Positions 52,148 to 61,500 of a stretch of 64,000 nucleotides of DNA are shown piece by piece. The position numbers and the translations under genes were made by a program. The DNA is from Deltaproteobacteria bacterium. Its GTDB lineage: Bacteria > Desulfobacterota > Desulfomonilia > UBA1062. How positions within the stretch are numbered: the first letter of the stretch is position 1; each line of letters opens with the position of its first letter. Under the pieces are notes generated by a model. That model worked only from the letters and a program-made list of their open reading frames with translations, ran no database searches and was not told where the DNA came from. The stretch covers positions 62,001 to 126,000 of the forward strand of contig JAHDQN010000004.1 in assembly GCA_018433775.1 (NCBI GenBank), given 5' to 3'.

Positions 52148-53422
52148 ATGGGATTTTCCGCAGATTTCGACAAGGCACTCCAGATCGGCAGGCCGCCGAA
52201 CATCCAGAAACTGTTCCCCAACTCCCGGGCCCTGATCGTCAGCGGCAAGGTGATCGACCGGGCCATGCTGAAAAAGGGCCGCGCCATGACCATGGCAGCA
52301 AACGGCCGGAACTCCGTGGTGATCCGGGCCGCGCTCAAGGCCGCCCAGAGGGCCAACGCCGCCATCATCATCGAGATCGCGAAATCCGAGAGCGGCTACT
52401 GCCTGGTGAACATGTGGAACCTCGCCCAGTACGTGAACACCTTCTGCAACGAGCTGGGCATCACTATTCCGGTGGCCGTGCACGCCGATCACTTCGGCCT
52501 GAAGAAGCCTCTTGAGGTGAACGCGGCCAAGGTCGACGTCCCCTCGATGTTCGATTCCGGCATCACCTCGGTGGCCATCGACGCATCCCATATGAGCGAG
52601 GAGCAGAACCTGCTCGCCAACATCGCCCTGAACCCCTTCATCCCGCCCTGGGCCGGTTACGAGACCGAGGTGGGCGAGATCAGGGGCAAGGAAGGCCTGT
52701 CCACCCCGGCAGAGGCGCTCTTCCTCATCCAGGGGCTCAATGCCCACGGGATCTTCCCCGACTGGATCGCCCTGAACAACGGCACCTCCCACGGCATCGA
52801 AGAGAGCAGCGCGGGCATCCAGGTGGAGCTCACCAGGGAGATCCACGAGGCGCTGGAGCCCTACCAGGTATCCGGGGCCCAGCACGGCACATCGGGCAAC
52901 AGCGTCGAGCGCCTCAGGAGGATCGCCGACGAGACCCGGACCACCAAGGCCAATGTGGCAACCGCCCTGCAGATGATTTCCTGGGGCGTGAAGGTGAATG
53001 AATACGGCAACGCGTTCCTGGACGAGTCCGGCAATTTCATCAAGATCCCCGATCAGGGGGTTACCGACGATCTCTGGCAGGAGATGGTCTCCTACGCCCA
53101 GTCCAAGTCCTGGAAAAAGGGCGACTACAAGAAGCTCAACCTCCCCTTCGAGACCAGGCTGCTCTCGCAGCCGCGCGAGATCCGGGAGCGCATGGAAAAG
53201 CCGGTGGAGGATTTCGTCTACGATCTCCTGGCCAACTGCTTCAACGCCGCCGACACGGCGCCGCTCGCCATCGAAGAGATTCTCCGGGCAGGCTCCTGCG
53301 ATGTGGGCGTCAAAGCAAAGCGCATCGAGGACCCGGGCGACTGGACAACGGGCAAGATCACCGAGCGGGCGAACAAGCTTCACCGGGAAGAGGAGCTTCC
53401 TGCCGGGGATTTCGAGGACTGA
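52148..53422 (+). CDS. Class II fructose-bisphosphate aldolase family protein
   Basis: 424 residues, longer than the 300-360 usual for class II aldolases. VAVHADHFGLKKP near 111 (zinc-ligating His), IDASHMSEEQN, LNNGTSHGIEE and SGAQHGTSGNS contain the usual His and Asp ligands and the phosphate site. The C-terminal 90 residues (from about FETRLLSQPREIRERM) are an extension not in typical FbaA. GAAGGAGG precedes the ATG. Next to fbp, so it probably supplies fructose 1,6-bisphosphate. The extension could also mark a related ketose-bisphosphate aldolase. Confidence 0.85.
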   Translation: MGFSADFDKALQIGRPPNIQKLFPNSRALIVSGKVIDRAMLKKGRAMTMAANGRNSVVIRAALKAAQRANAAIIIEIAKSESGYCLVNMWNLAQYVNTFCNELGITIPVAVHADHFGLKKPLEVNAAKVDVPSMFDSGITSVAIDASHMSEEQNLLANIALNPFIPPWAGYETEVGEIRGKEGLSTPAEALFLIQGLNAHGIFPDWIALNNGTSHGIEESSAGIQVELTREIHEALEPYQVSGAQHGTSGNSVERLRRIADETRTTKANVATALQMISWGVKVNEYGNAFLDESGNFIKIPDQGVTDDLWQEMVSYAQSKSWKKGDYKKLNLPFETRLLSQPREIRERMEKPVEDFVYDLLANCFNAADTAPLAIEEILRAGSCDVGVKAKRIEDPGDWTTGKITERANKLHREEELPAGDFED

Positions 53423-53510
53423 TTCTTAGTGAATCACCCTTGACGATTACGGATTTCTGTGGCATGAGCATTTGACGTTTTTCTCACTTCAGGATCCGGA
53501 AAGGGACGCT

Positions 53511-53705
53511 ATGGCACGAGTAACAATAGAAGATTGCCTTGAAAAGGTACACGACCGTTTTTCCCTCGCAATAGCTGCATCCAAGCGCACCAAGCAGCTC
53601 ATGAAAGGCGCTTCTCCGCTTTCCAAACGCAAGGAGAACAGGCCTGTGGTAACAGCGCTGAGAGAGCTGGCAGAAGGTAAGATTTCCCTGAACGAGAGGT
53701 CATGA
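53511..53705 (+). CDS. rpoZ: RNA polymerase omega subunit
   Basis: 64 residues from ATG 53511, with AAGGGA upstream; the longer frame from 53472 is not conserved. [27 protein letters not shown] is the omega core (quoted in part: [16 protein letters not shown]), with [20 protein letters not shown] near the end. It aids assembly of core RNA polymerase. The stop overlaps the dnaJ start by four bases, an uncommon pairing. Confidence 0.93.
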   Translation: MARVTIEDCLEKVHDRFSLAIAASKRTKQLMKGASPLSKRKENRPVVTALRELAEGKISLNERS

Positions 53706-54805
53706 CCAGGCGGGATTATTACGAAATTCTCGGGGTTCCTCGATCGGCCTCTGCCGAGGAAATCAAAAAGGCCTACCGGCAACTTGCACTGAAGAACCAC
53801 CCGGACAGAAATCCCGGCGACCATGAGGCCGAGGCCCGTTTCAAGGAGGCCGCCGAGGCCTACGAGGTGCTGCGCGACGCAGACAAGCGCCGCATGTATG
53901 ACCAGTACGGCCACGAGGGCCTCCAGGGCGCCGGTTTCCGCGGGTTCTCCAACTTCGACGACATCTTCAGCAGCTTCTCGGATATCTTCGGCGAGGTGTT
54001 CGGGTTCTCCTCGGGCATGAGATCCCAGCGCAGGAGGCCGGCCCGGGGCGCCGACCTGAGGTATGACGCCTCCATCACCCTCGAAGAGGCATACCGGGGC
54101 ACCGAGATCGAGCTCAAGATCCCCAAGGTCGAGACCTGCGACCACTGTCAGGGGACCGGGGCCGAACCCGGGACATCACCCGAGCCGTGCGGTATCTGCG
54201 GGGGCAGGGGTCAGGTCTACCGGACCCAGGGGTTCTTCACCATCTCGTCCACCTGCGCGCACTGCCGGGGGACGGGACAGGTCATCCCCAAGCCGTGCAA
54301 GGTCTGCAGGGGGTCAGGCACCATAACCCGGGAAAAGCAGCTCAAGGTAAAGATCCCTGCGGGCGTGGACACCGGAGCGACCATGCGCATCACCGGGGAG
54401 GGCGAGGCCGGGGAGCTGGGCGGGCCTCCGGGCGACCTCTTCGTGTTCATCGAGGTCAAGCCGCACGAAACCTTTGTCAGGCAGGGCGACAACCTCTACC
54501 TCGAAACAACGGTTTCGTTCGTTCAGGCGGCGCTCGGCGCGACCATCAAGGTCCCCACGCTCGACGGGCCTGAGGTTGATTTGAATCTCAAGCCGGGGAC
54601 CCAGCCGGACGACATCTACACCATCAGGGACAAGGGTATGAAGCGCCTGCGAGCCGGCGGCCACGGGTCGCTGAACGTGGGCGTCAAGGTGGAGATCCCC
54701 AGGAAGCTGAACAAGGAGCAGGAAGAGTTGCTCCGCCGTTTTGCGGAAACCACGCGGGACACGGTGAAGAAACCCTCACGCACCAAGAAGCTGTTCAATT
54801 TCTGA
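53702..54805 (+). CDS. dnaJ: Chaperone DnaJ (type I Hsp40)
   Basis: 367 residues. The J-domain has HPD at residues 33-35, followed by a Gly/Phe-rich region ([15 protein letters not shown]) and four CxxCxGxG zinc motifs: [24 protein letters not shown] and CKVCRGSG. The C-terminal domains follow. It stimulates the ATPase of DnaK. Not in the hrcA-grpE-dnaK operon, which lies on the other strand, but coupled to rpoZ. No CIRCE element is present before rpoZ. Confidence 0.96.
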   Translation: MTRRDYYEILGVPRSASAEEIKKAYRQLALKNHPDRNPGDHEAEARFKEAAEAYEVLRDADKRRMYDQYGHEGLQGAGFRGFSNFDDIFSSFSDIFGEVFGFSSGMRSQRRRPARGADLRYDASITLEEAYRGTEIELKIPKVETCDHCQGTGAEPGTSPEPCGICGGRGQVYRTQGFFTISSTCAHCRGTGQVIPKPCKVCRGSGTITREKQLKVKIPAGVDTGATMRITGEGEAGELGGPPGDLFVFIEVKPHETFVRQGDNLYLETTVSFVQAALGATIKVPTLDGPEVDLNLKPGTQPDDIYTIRDKGMKRLRAGGHGSLNVGVKVEIPRKLNKEQEELLRRFAETTRDTVKKPSRTKKLFNF

Positions 54806-54931
54806 GGCGCCGAAATCCCGGAGCATTCCCTTTGGAAGCAGGTTCGTGCAGGAAGGCGTGAACAAACGGATCGTCGCCGGGCCGCCTCACGTCAAGCGCA
54901 ATTGAAAGCGGGATCACGAAAAAAGGCGGGC

Positions 54932-55276
54932 TTACTTGTCGCTGTCCTTGATGACCCGGGACGGATCACTCCTTAAGTTCTCGATTTTCGATTTGAACTC
55001 ATCCGTGGGTTTGACCCCTGCCTTCTGCAGCATATGCTCCGCGTGGAGCCCGATATTTCTCGAATCCCTATAGAAGTCGCCGGACTTTCTGGTCCTTGGA
55101 TCATAAGAAGAAAGCCGGTCCGACTGAGACTGGTGATAGTTAACCCGGGAGATGACCCGCTTGAGGTCTTTCCCCCCGCACGCCTGGCAGCACAGATCTT
55201 CGGGTTCTCTGAACCCCTGGACAAAAAAGCTGCTGACGCCGCCGCACGAGGTGCATTTGTATTCGTAGATGGGCAT
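54932..55276 (-). CDS. FmdB-family zinc-ribbon protein
   Basis: 114 residues. MPIYEYKCTSCG and CCQACGG form the CxxC-x25-CxxC zinc ribbon of the putative regulatory protein FmdB family (residues 8-11 and 29-35). The rest is charged and partly helical. GAGGGGGAC precedes the ATG. It follows dnaK on the same strand after a possible hairpin, so it might be a read-through gene of the heat-shock operon. Biochemical role unknown. Confidence 0.85.
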   Translation of the reverse strand: MPIYEYKCTSCGGVSSFFVQGFREPEDLCCQACGGKDLKRVISRVNYHQSQSDRLSSYDPRTRKSGDFYRDSRNIGLHAEHMLQKAGVKPTDEFKSKIENLRSDPSRVIKDSDK

Positions 55277-55313
55277 GTCCCCCTCTTATCACACCCCGGC
55301 ATGAAAAGACAGG

Positions 55314-55349
55314 GGGCGGGAACCTTCCAGATGCACCGGGCTCCCGCCC
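55314..55349 (-). terminator. Possible terminator after dnaK
   Basis: GGGCGGGA (55314-55321) and TCCCGCCC (55342-55349) are exact complements with a 20-base loop; on the minus strand this is followed by CCTGTCTTTT. Weak T-run, long loop, so only suggestive. Confidence 0.35.
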
Positions 55350-55370
55350 TTGGGCTATACGGGAAAAGGT

Positions 55371-57296
55371 CTAGCTCTTGTCTCCCTTGACCTCTTCGAA
55401 CTCGGCGTCCACGACGTCTTCATCCGGCTTCTTCTCTCCGCCGGGGGCGCCCTGGGCACCAGCCTGGGAAGCACCCGCACCGGCTTCGCCCGCAGCCGCG
55501 GAGTAGATCACCTCGGCGAGCTTGTGAGACGCCGACGTCAGGGCCTCGATCTTCCGGTTGATCAGATCGACGTCGTCGCCCTTCATGGCGTCCTTCAAGT
55601 CGGACAGGGCGTTCTCGATGCTTGCCCGCGTCTGGGCGTCGACCTTGTCGCCGTGCTCCTTGAGCGTCTTCTCCGTGGTGTAGGCCAGGGAGTCGGCCCG
55701 GTTCTTTGCCTCGACCATGGACTGCCTGCGCTTGTCTTCGGACTCGTGCTCCTCGGCCTCGTGGATCATCCGGTTGATGTCGTCCTCGCTTAAGCCCGAC
55801 GAGCTCGTGATCCGGATCGACTGCTCCTTGCCGGTGGCCTTGTCCTTGGCCGAGACGTGCAGAATCCCGTTGGCGTCGATGTCGAAGCTCACCTCGATCT
55901 GCGGAATCCCCCGGGGAGACGGGGGTATCCCCACCAGGTCGAACTGGCCCAGGAGCTTGTTGTCGGCCGCCATGGGCCGCTCGCCCTGGAACACCCGGAT
56001 GGTCACGGCGTTCTGGTTGTCCTCCGCGGTGGAGAACACCTGGGTCTTCTTGGTGGGGATGGTCGTGTTGCGCTCGATGATCTTCGTGAACACGCCGCCC
56101 AAGGTCTCGATGCCCAGAGACAGGGGCGTCACGTCCAGCAGCAGCACGTCCTTGACCTCTCCGCCCAGCACGCCTCCCTGGATGGCGGCGCCGATGGCCA
56201 CCACCTCGTCGGGGTTTACGCCCTTGTGGGGCTCTTTCTGGAAGATTTCCTTGACCTTCTGCTGCACCCGGGGCATCCGGGTCTGCCCGCCTACGAGAAT
56301 GACTTCGTCGATATCGGCCGCGGTCATGCCGGCATCGGATAATGCCTTTTTGCAGGGTCCCTCGACCCGTGCGATGATATCTTCCACCAGGGCTTCGAGC
56401 TTGGCCCTGGTCAGTTTCATGTTGAGATGCTTGGGTCCCGACTGGTCGGCGGTGATAAAGGGCAGGTTGATCTCGGTCTCCATCATGGACGAGAGCTCCA
56501 CCTTGGCCCGCTCGGCCGCTTCCTTGAGCCTCTGGAGCGCCATCCTGTCCTTGCCCAGATCCACGCCGGTCTCTTTTTTAAACTCCGTGACCAGGTAGTC
56601 GATGATCCGGTTGTCGATATCCTCGCCGCCCAGGTGGGTGTCTCCGTTGGTGGACTTCACTTCGAAGACCCCGTCGCCTATCTCCAGAATGGAGATATCG
56701 AAGGTGCCGCCTCCGAGGTCGAACACCGCAACCTTTTCCTCTTTCTTCTTGTCGAGGCCGTATGCCAGAGCCGCTGCAGTGGGCTCGTTGATGATGCGCT
56801 TCACCTCGAACCCGGCGATCTTGCCGGCATCCTTCGTGGCCTGACGCTGGGAGTCGTTGAAGTATGCGGGAACCGTGATCACGGCCTCGTCGATCTTCTC
56901 TCCGAGGTAGGCCTCGGCGTCCATCTTCAGCTTCTGGAGCACCATCGCCGATATCTCGGGCGCGGCATACTTCCGGTCGTCCACGCTGATGGCGGTGTCG
57001 CCGTTGTCCGCCCTGGTGATCTTGAAGGGCATGACCTCCCGGTCCTTCTGAACCTCGGCATCCTCATATTTTCTTCCGATGAGCCTTTTTATCGCAAAGA
57101 GTGTCTTTTCGGAATTCGTGATGGCCTGCCTTCTGGCGACCTGGCCCACCAGCCTTTCTCCGCCGCTGGTAAAGGCTACAACAGAAGGAGTCGTGCGTGC
57201 TCCCTCGGCGTTCGGAATGACTTTCGGTTCCCCCCCTTCCATGACTGCCATGCATGAAAAGGTGGTCCCCAGATCAATCCCCAGTATCTTTCCCAT
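55371..57296 (-). CDS. dnaK: Chaperone DnaK (Hsp70)
   Basis: 641 residues. [20 protein letters not shown] at the start, [20 protein letters not shown] and the [10 protein letters not shown] region form the ATPase; the substrate domain follows, ending in an acidic VKGDKS tail. AAGGAGGAG precedes the ATG. With GrpE and DnaJ it refolds proteins. Third gene of the hrcA-grpE-dnaK operon. Confidence 0.97.
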   Translation of the reverse strand: MGKILGIDLGTTFSCMAVMEGGEPKVIPNAEGARTTPSVVAFTSGGERLVGQVARRQAITNSEKTLFAIKRLIGRKYEDAEVQKDREVMPFKITRADNGDTAISVDDRKYAAPEISAMVLQKLKMDAEAYLGEKIDEAVITVPAYFNDSQRQATKDAGKIAGFEVKRIINEPTAAALAYGLDKKKEEKVAVFDLGGGTFDISILEIGDGVFEVKSTNGDTHLGGEDIDNRIIDYLVTEFKKETGVDLGKDRMALQRLKEAAERAKVELSSMMETEINLPFITADQSGPKHLNMKLTRAKLEALVEDIIARVEGPCKKALSDAGMTAADIDEVILVGGQTRMPRVQQKVKEIFQKEPHKGVNPDEVVAIGAAIQGGVLGGEVKDVLLLDVTPLSLGIETLGGVFTKIIERNTTIPTKKTQVFSTAEDNQNAVTIRVFQGERPMAADNKLLGQFDLVGIPPSPRGIPQIEVSFDIDANGILHVSAKDKATGKEQSIRITSSSGLSEDDINRMIHEAEEHESEDKRRQSMVEAKNRADSLAYTTEKTLKEHGDKVDAQTRASIENALSDLKDAMKGDDVDLINRKIEALTSASHKLAEVIYSAAAGEAGAGASQAGAQGAPGGEKKPDEDVVDAEFEEVKGDKS

Positions 57297-57327
57297 CTGC
57301 TCTCCTCCTTGTAATTTTCTCCTGCCG

Positions 57328-57894
57328 TCAGCCTGAAACTGTCACTTTCGCAGGTCTCAGTACGCGGTCGTGGACCATGAAACCCTTTTCGATCTCGTCC
57401 ACCACCATGCCTTTGTCCACACCTTCTTTGGGCACCTGCATGAGGGCCTCATGGTAGTTGGGGTCAAAAGGCACGTTCTGAGCTTGTATAGGTTCAACCT
57501 GGTATTTTTTCAAGGTTTCGAGGAAGAGTTTTTCCGTCATCCTCAAACCCTCGATAAACTGCTCGTCTTCCGGATGAAGCTCTGTGGCCGTGGCGATGGA
57601 TTTGTGGATCGCATCGTAGACCAGGAGAAAATCACTGAGCAGCTTTTCCGTACCGAACTTGACGATCTCCTGCCGCTCCCGCGCGAGGCGCTTCCGCATG
57701 TTGTCCATCTCGGCGTAGGCGCGCAGGCACCTGTCCTTAAACTCCTCTACCTGTGCTTTCAGCTCGGCGACATCATCGCCGGTTTCTCCTGCTTCCACCG
57801 CTTCTTCCGCTTCCTGTCGGCCTTCCTGGGAAGGCCTGTCCTTCTTGGTCATCTCGTCTTCGTGCACTTGCGGATCTTTCTTTTCATCAACCAT
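57328..57894 (-). CDS. grpE: Nucleotide exchange factor GrpE
   Basis: 188 residues from ATG 57894, which has GGAGG nine bases upstream; an ATG at 57903 overlaps hrcA and lies immediately after GGAGG, too close to be used well. Acidic disordered N-terminus, then a long coiled coil ([20 protein letters not shown]) and the beta domain with [12 protein letters not shown] and [17 protein letters not shown]. Releases ADP from DnaK. Confidence 0.95.
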   Translation of the reverse strand: MVDEKKDPQVHEDEMTKKDRPSQEGRQEAEEAVEAGETGDDVAELKAQVEEFKDRCLRAYAEMDNMRKRLARERQEIVKFGTEKLLSDFLLVYDAIHKSIATATELHPEDEQFIEGLRMTEKLFLETLKKYQVEPIQAQNVPFDPNYHEALMQVPKEGVDKGMVVDEIEKGFMVHDRVLRPAKVTVSG

Positions 57895-57895
57895 C

Positions 57896-58930
57896 CTAGA
57901 CATCCTCCAGTAGATCGCTCAGTATTTTGGCCATGTATCCCACAAGCGGTATCACCCGTGAATAGTCCATCCGCATCGGGCCGATCACCCCCAGCGAGCC
58001 CACGGGTACATCCCTTCGGTAATACCTGCTGGCCACCAGGCTGAAGTCGTCCATCCCGAAGCCCTCCATGTCTTCCCCCAGCAGAACCTTGACGCCGGAG
58101 TCCTCCAGGACGCTGTTCAGGATGCGTACGATCCTGCCCTTGTCCTCAAAGGCGTTGACGATGTCCCTGAGCTTGTCGAGGTTCGCCAGCTCAGGACTGT
58201 TGAACACGCTTTCCTTGCCCTGGATATAGATGTCGGGCATGCCCTCGACCCGGTCGAGCGCGGTCATGCCCAGGCTGACCGCGTGCCTGACCAGAGAGTC
58301 GAACCGGGCCTTCTCGCTCGACATCTCCTGGACGAGCATATCCCTCATCTCCTGGATGGACAGGCCGGAGCACCATTCATTGAGATAATTCGCATACTTG
58401 ACCAGCAGCTCCTGATCGACGTCCTCGTCGTGGACAATGTGGTTGAACACCATCCCTGCCCTGCTCACCAGGATGACCAGGATCCTGCTCTCATCGAGCC
58501 TCACGAAATCGATGCGCTTGAAGAGGAAGGTCTCCAGCCTGGGCAGGATGATGATCGAGGCATTGTGCGAGATGGAAGACAGCAGGCCGGATGCCTCTTT
58601 GAGCGTCTCCCTCACATCGCCGGTCGTCCTGGACATATGACGGGTTATCAGGGACTTTTCGCCCCTGGGAAGGGTCTTCACCTCCATGATATCGTTGAGG
58701 TAATAGCGGAATCCTTCGGGCGTCGGTATCCGCCCGGCGGAAACGTGCGGCTGGTACAGAAAGTCCATCTCCTCCAGATCCGCCATGACGTTGCGGACCG
58801 TTGCCGGAGAAATGGTACACATGTACTTCTTCGCAACTACCCTGGACCCTACGGGCTCTCCGGTGGACACATACTCCTGAATGATCGCACCTAATATGCT
58901 TTTGTCTCGTTCGCTCAACTGGTACGTCAT
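57896..58930 (-). CDS. hrcA: Heat-inducible transcription repressor HrcA
   Basis: 344 residues. N-terminal winged helix: LSERDKSILGAIIQEYVSTGEPVGSR... (quoted in part: ILGAIIQEYVSTGEPVGSR), then SPATVRNVMADLEEMDFL, the recognition region, and VSAGRIPTPEGFRYY. C-terminal GAF-like domain ends VIGPMRMDYSRVIPLVGYMA. It binds CIRCE. A CIRCE-like repeat abuts its own start codon, so it should be self-regulated. Confidence 0.97.
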   Translation of the reverse strand: MTYQLSERDKSILGAIIQEYVSTGEPVGSRVVAKKYMCTISPATVRNVMADLEEMDFLYQPHVSAGRIPTPEGFRYYLNDIMEVKTLPRGEKSLITRHMSRTTGDVRETLKEASGLLSSISHNASIIILPRLETFLFKRIDFVRLDESRILVILVSRAGMVFNHIVHDEDVDQELLVKYANYLNEWCSGLSIQEMRDMLVQEMSSEKARFDSLVRHAVSLGMTALDRVEGMPDIYIQGKESVFNSPELANLDKLRDIVNAFEDKGRIVRILNSVLEDSGVKVLLGEDMEGFGMDDFSLVASRYYRRDVPVGSLGVIGPMRMDYSRVIPLVGYMAKILSDLLEDV

Positions 58931-58933
58931 ATC

Positions 58934-58960
58934 TTAGCACTCACCTGCCTTAACTGCTAA
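58934..58960 (-). promoter_or_regulatory. CIRCE-like HrcA operator
   Basis: Plus strand TTAGCACTC (58934-58942), nine bases, AACTGCTAA (58952-58960). The left half is a perfect match to CIRCE (TTAGCACTC-N9-GAGTGCTAA); the right half has two mismatches. It ends three bases upstream of the hrcA ATG and lies just downstream of the -10. Confidence 0.85.
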
Positions 58961-58967
58961 CAATACG

Positions 58968-58996
58968 TTTATAGAAGCTCTCCTGCTTGATGTCAA
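58968..58996 (-). promoter_or_regulatory. Sigma-70 promoter of the hrcA-grpE-dnaK operon
   Basis: Minus strand TTGACA (58991-58996), 17 bases, TATAAA (58968-58973), directly before the CIRCE-like repeat. Both hexamers are near consensus. The arrangement is standard for HrcA-controlled promoters. Confidence 0.8.
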
Positions 58997-59031
58997 TACG
59001 CAAACCTCTCATAATTCAGGGAAGTACGAGA

Positions 59032-59037
59032 TATAAT
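59032..59037 (+). promoter_or_regulatory. Possible -10 element before argS
   Basis: Perfect TATAAT about 115 bases before the argS start, without a good -35 at the expected distance. Divergent to the hrcA promoter. Confidence 0.3.
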
Positions 59038-59153
59038 ACCTCAATTCCTCTCGAAATTCACTGGACAAAGTACAGGGATCTGTTATTAACAGGAGGCATC
59101 CGGATACGGAGAAAAGAACCGCCGTGCCCGAGACTGAACGGATAAGGGTACCC

Positions 59154-60815
59154 ATGAAAGAACAGATAGCCGCTCTCCTCAAGAATACACTGCATGAACT
59201 CATAGCGGAAGGCGCCATTCCGGAATACGATCTCGAGACGATTTCGGTGAGCGTCCCTGCCCGCAGGGAATTCGGCGATTTTTCCACGAATGTCGCCATG
59301 GTCATGGCCTCGCAGGCTAAAAAAAAGCCGCGTGATATCGCGCAGACCATCCAGGAGAGGATGGCCCGCCTGGGCGATGTCTTCGACCGCGTCGATATCG
59401 CCGGGCCGGGTTTCATCAACTTCACCGTGAGCCCGCTCATGTGGGTGCGTGTCTTGAACACGATCCTCGAAGAAAAGGATCGCTTCGGCACGAGCACGTT
59501 CGGCAGGGGCAAAAAGGTGCAGGTGGAGTTTGTGAGCGCCAACCCCACCGGGCCCCTGCACGTGGGCCATGGGAGAGGGGCCGCGGTGGGCGACACCCTT
59601 GCCCGGATCCTGAAGGCGGCGGGCTTCGAGGTGGAGTCCGAGTATTACATAAACGATGTGGGCAACCAGATGAATATCCTCGGCCTCTCGGTTCTGAGCA
59701 GATACCGGGAGATCTTCGGGAAGGATTCATCGTTCCCGGAAAACGGCTACAGGGGCGACTACATAAAAGACATCGCGCAGAGGCTTTCCGAGTCCCGCGG
59801 TGACGAACTGCTCTCCCGGGAAGAGAGCGATGCCGTGGCGGCCTGCAGAGAATTCGCGTCGGATTTCATTCTGAACGGGATCAAAGAAGACCTGGCGCTT
59901 TTCAACGTCCATTTCGACCAATGGTTCAGCGAGGCGACGCTGTATCGTGACCGCAAGGTTGAGCACACCCTCGACTTCCTGAAGGAGCGCGGCCTGAGCT
60001 ACGAGGCCGAAGGTGCCCTGTGGTTCAGGACCACCGGCTTCGGCGACGAAAAGGACCGGGTCTTAAGAAAGCAGGACGGGTCCCTGACCTATTTCGCACC
60101 GGACATCGCCTACCACCAGGACAAGCTGGAACGGGGGTTCAAGCAGATCATCGATGTCTGGGGGGCCGACCACCACGGCTATGTGCCGAGAATGAAGGCC
60201 GCCATCGAGGCCCTGGGCGCGGACCGGGACTGCTTCCATGCCCTGCTGATTCAGCTCGTCTCCCTGGTCCGTGAAGGGCAGCCGGTTTCCATGTCGACCA
60301 GGTCGGGCGAGTTCGTCACCCTGCGCGAGATCATCGACGAGGTGGGCAAGGATGTCTGCAGATATTTCTTCATGATGCGCAGGAGCGACGCCCAGCTCGT
60401 GTTCGATCTCGACCTCGCGAAGAAAAAGAGTGAAGAGAACCCGGTGTATTACATCCAGTACGCCCATGCCAGGATCTGCTCCATCCTGAGGAACGCCGCC
60501 GAGCAGGGGTTCGCTCCGGACCCTTCCCTGCTGGAGGAAGACGCACTCAGCACAGGCGACGACCTGGATCTTATCAAGATGATTGCAGGCTATCCGGACG
60601 TGGTCGTCTCGAGTGCGGCCGATCTCGAACCCCATCGGATATCTTTTTATCTTCTGGAGCTTGCAACTGCGTTCCATAGGTTTTATAATAGAAACCGGGT
60701 TATATCTGATGACGGCCGTGTGACTATGGCCCGGTTGATTCTGGTGGTTGCAGTGAAACAGGTGCTTGCAAATGCGCTGTCCCTCATGGGGATCGGGGCA
60801 CCTGAAAGCATGTAA
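59154..60815 (+). CDS. argS: Arginyl-tRNA synthetase
   Basis: 553 residues from ATG 59154, with AAGGG seven bases upstream; a GTG at 59124 would add 10 residues. ArgRS-specific N-terminal domain (GDFSTNVAM), the HIGH motif as ANPTGPLHVGHGRGA, AWGADHHGYV-like VWGADHHGYVPRM, and the KMSKS counterpart VSMSTRSGEFV, which is degenerate as in many ArgRS. C-terminal anticodon-binding part is complete, ending LLELATAFHRFYNRNRVI. Divergent from hrcA; the SPOR gene follows seven bases later. Confidence 0.96.
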   Translation: MKEQIAALLKNTLHELIAEGAIPEYDLETISVSVPARREFGDFSTNVAMVMASQAKKKPRDIAQTIQERMARLGDVFDRVDIAGPGFINFTVSPLMWVRVLNTILEEKDRFGTSTFGRGKKVQVEFVSANPTGPLHVGHGRGAAVGDTLARILKAAGFEVESEYYINDVGNQMNILGLSVLSRYREIFGKDSSFPENGYRGDYIKDIAQRLSESRGDELLSREESDAVAACREFASDFILNGIKEDLALFNVHFDQWFSEATLYRDRKVEHTLDFLKERGLSYEAEGALWFRTTGFGDEKDRVLRKQDGSLTYFAPDIAYHQDKLERGFKQIIDVWGADHHGYVPRMKAAIEALGADRDCFHALLIQLVSLVREGQPVSMSTRSGEFVTLREIIDEVGKDVCRYFFMMRRSDAQLVFDLDLAKKKSEENPVYYIQYAHARICSILRNAAEQGFAPDPSLLEEDALSTGDDLDLIKMIAGYPDVVVSSAADLEPHRISFYLLELATAFHRFYNRNRVISDDGRVTMARLILVVAVKQVLANALSLMGIGAPESM

Positions 60816-60822
60816 GGTTGCT

Positions 60823-61338
60823 ATGGCAAGGAAGCGCACAAACAAAAAACAGTCTCTGACAAAAAATATCGCCATGCTGTTTCTCTCCTTGGGCATCCTT
60901 GCCGGGGCAAGCCTCCTCTTCTCCACGATCAACGCCCGTCCGGAGTTCTCGTACGATCCCTTCGGAGAACGGTGGAAAAGCCTGGTGTCGAGCGACCCCA
61001 TCAGGAAGGAGAAGCCCTCGGGAAAAGCCCAGGCATCCAAAAGCGCTGCAAGCGGATTCGAATACTCGTACTGGGATATCCTCCTTCTCCAGGACAGCAA
61101 TTCGGCGACTGATGCAGACAGCTTCAGTATCCAGATAGCCGCATTCAGGTCCCCCGATACCGCCCGGAGCTTTGCAGCCGAACTCGAGGAGAAAACCCGA
61201 ATCCGCTGTACGGTCGCGGATACGGGGAAATGGACCGTGGTCCGGTGGGGGAGTTTCCAGAGCCGGGAGACCGCCGAGAGGTACTGCTCCAAGCTCAGCG
61301 ACAGGCTCCAGAGGGAGTGCATCGTCGTCAAGATGTAG
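60823..61338 (+). CDS. SPOR-domain membrane protein
   Basis: 171 residues from ATG 60823, with AAGG upstream. Basic N-terminus (ARKRTNKKQ), one membrane helix at about 16-35, a linker of about 60 residues, and a C-terminal SPOR domain (FSIQIAAFRSPDTARSFAAE and WTVVRWGSFQSRETAERYC). SPOR domains bind denuded peptidoglycan glycan strands, usually at the division site. Placed seven bases after argS, as in many Deltaproteobacteria. Confidence 0.85.
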   Translation: MARKRTNKKQSLTKNIAMLFLSLGILAGASLLFSTINARPEFSYDPFGERWKSLVSSDPIRKEKPSGKAQASKSAASGFEYSYWDILLLQDSNSATDADSFSIQIAAFRSPDTARSFAAELEEKTRIRCTVADTGKWTVVRWGSFQSRETAERYCSKLSDRLQRECIVVKM

Positions 61339-61500
61339 CCCTTGAGCGCACCTTCCCGGGATGAAACCCGCCTTATCGGCGTTCTGCGGGCGCCCCTTAG
61401 GGGACGTACCCGGGAAAATACTTTTCAACGGCATCAAGGGACAATGGAATTTCCGCGCAGCATCTGATATGTATTCGATTGACAGAAGGAGGCAGAATCA

